From: Caldilineaceae bacterium
Lineage (GTDB): Bacteria; Chloroflexota; Anaerolineae; Caldilineales; Caldilineaceae
NCBI GenBank assembly: GCA_022842065.1
Contig: JALHQH010000041.1
Coordinates: 42,935 to 106,934, forward strand
Direction: 5' to 3'
Length of the DNA stretch: 64,000 bases
Below the pieces are notes generated by a model. That model saw only the letters and a program-made list of their open reading frames with translations. It had not been told where the DNA came from and ran no database searches. This document shows positions 63,880-64,000 of the stretch, one piece after another. Made by a program: the position numbers and the translations under genes. How positions within the stretch are numbered: position 1 is the first letter of the stretch; each line of letters starts with the position of its first letter.

Positions 63880-63898
63880 ATCCAATCCCTTCGCCAAG

Positions 63899-64000
63899 TC
63901 AGGGAATGGTGTTGAAAGCTGGTTCAGAGTGAATGGCACCGAGCGGGGGCATGGCGTCAAGCAGCTGAGTAATTAAAAGCGGGTCAACGAAATCGGGAAG
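63899..64000 (-). CDS. C-terminal 33 residues of a gene cut by the window edge
   Basis: The minus-strand frame is open from the edge to a TGA at 63899-63901 and reads LPDFVDPLLITQLLDAM and so on. It ends 19 bases before the DUF892-like start and contains that gene's ribosome-binding site, so a co-transcribed upstream gene is plausible. Length is too short for a family call. Confidence 0.35.
   Translation of the reverse strand, partial: LPDFVDPLLITQLLDAMPPLGAIHSEPAFNTIP

Overview
The window is a stretch of bacterial chromosome that most resembles the phylum Chloroflexota (Herpetosiphon/Caldilinea-like filamentous bacteria). This is inferred from several traits seen together: secreted proteins with long Thr-Pro linkers and SH3-like modules, an M14 peptidase ending in a YLPLI tail, pentapeptide-repeat lipoproteins, and PKS/NRPS genes of cyanobacterial/myxobacterial style. 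No rRNA, tRNA, CRISPR array or complete insertion sequence was seen. From about 14.5 kb to the right edge every gene is on the minus strand.

Layout. 0-14.4 kb is a mixed housekeeping/accessory segment: the N-terminus of a sugar isomerase-like TIM-barrel protein (-), a tandem-Rossmann SDR (+), a vapBC-type toxin-antitoxin pair (+), a secreted zinc carboxypeptidase (+), a UTP-sugar uridylyltransferase (-), a 174-bp MITE-like element, a gamma-glutamyltransferase (-), and three co-directional membrane/secreted proteins (+). 14.5-20.9 kb (-) holds a SulP permease and an ABC exporter, both fused to cyclic-nucleotide-binding-type domains, a small membrane protein and a sulfotransferase. 20.9-27.2 kb (-) holds a solute-binding lipoprotein, two pentapeptide-repeat proteins (one fused to a PstS-like phosphate-binding domain), a membrane-anchored helical protein and an SPFH/band-7 protein.

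27.2-53.9 kb (-) is a biosynthetic gene cluster. In transcription order it has two flavin-dependent halogenases, a KS-AT-DH-KR-ACP polyketide synthase, a KS-AT-ACP-C-A-PCP-TE hybrid, three macrolide-type glycosyltransferases interleaved with an FkbM methyltransferase, an SDR, a sugar nucleotidyltransferase and a second SDR, then an MFS transporter. The inferred product is a chlorinated (or brominated), glycosylated and perhaps O-methylated acyl-amino acid with an unsaturated acyl part; the structure is not known.

54.3-63.2 kb (-) is a TetR-headed export operon: an ABC half-transporter with a degenerate C39-like domain, a very small HlyD-like adaptor, a second C39-like ABC transporter, and a P1B-like P-type ATPase lacking the CPC metal motif. 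It may export the cluster product or a peptide, but no precursor peptide was found. 63.3-64 kb has a ferritin-like/DUF892-like helical protein and a gene end cut by the window.

The most notable non-genic feature is a set of GGTTGGTTAG-type short tandem repeats in at least nine intergenic gaps, sometimes folding as inverted repeats and in two cases abutting start codons that have no visible Shine-Dalgarno. A perfect 23-bp inverted repeat inside a coding sequence and several composite palindromes add to this. All start choices marked as changed were made from visible ribosome-binding sites.
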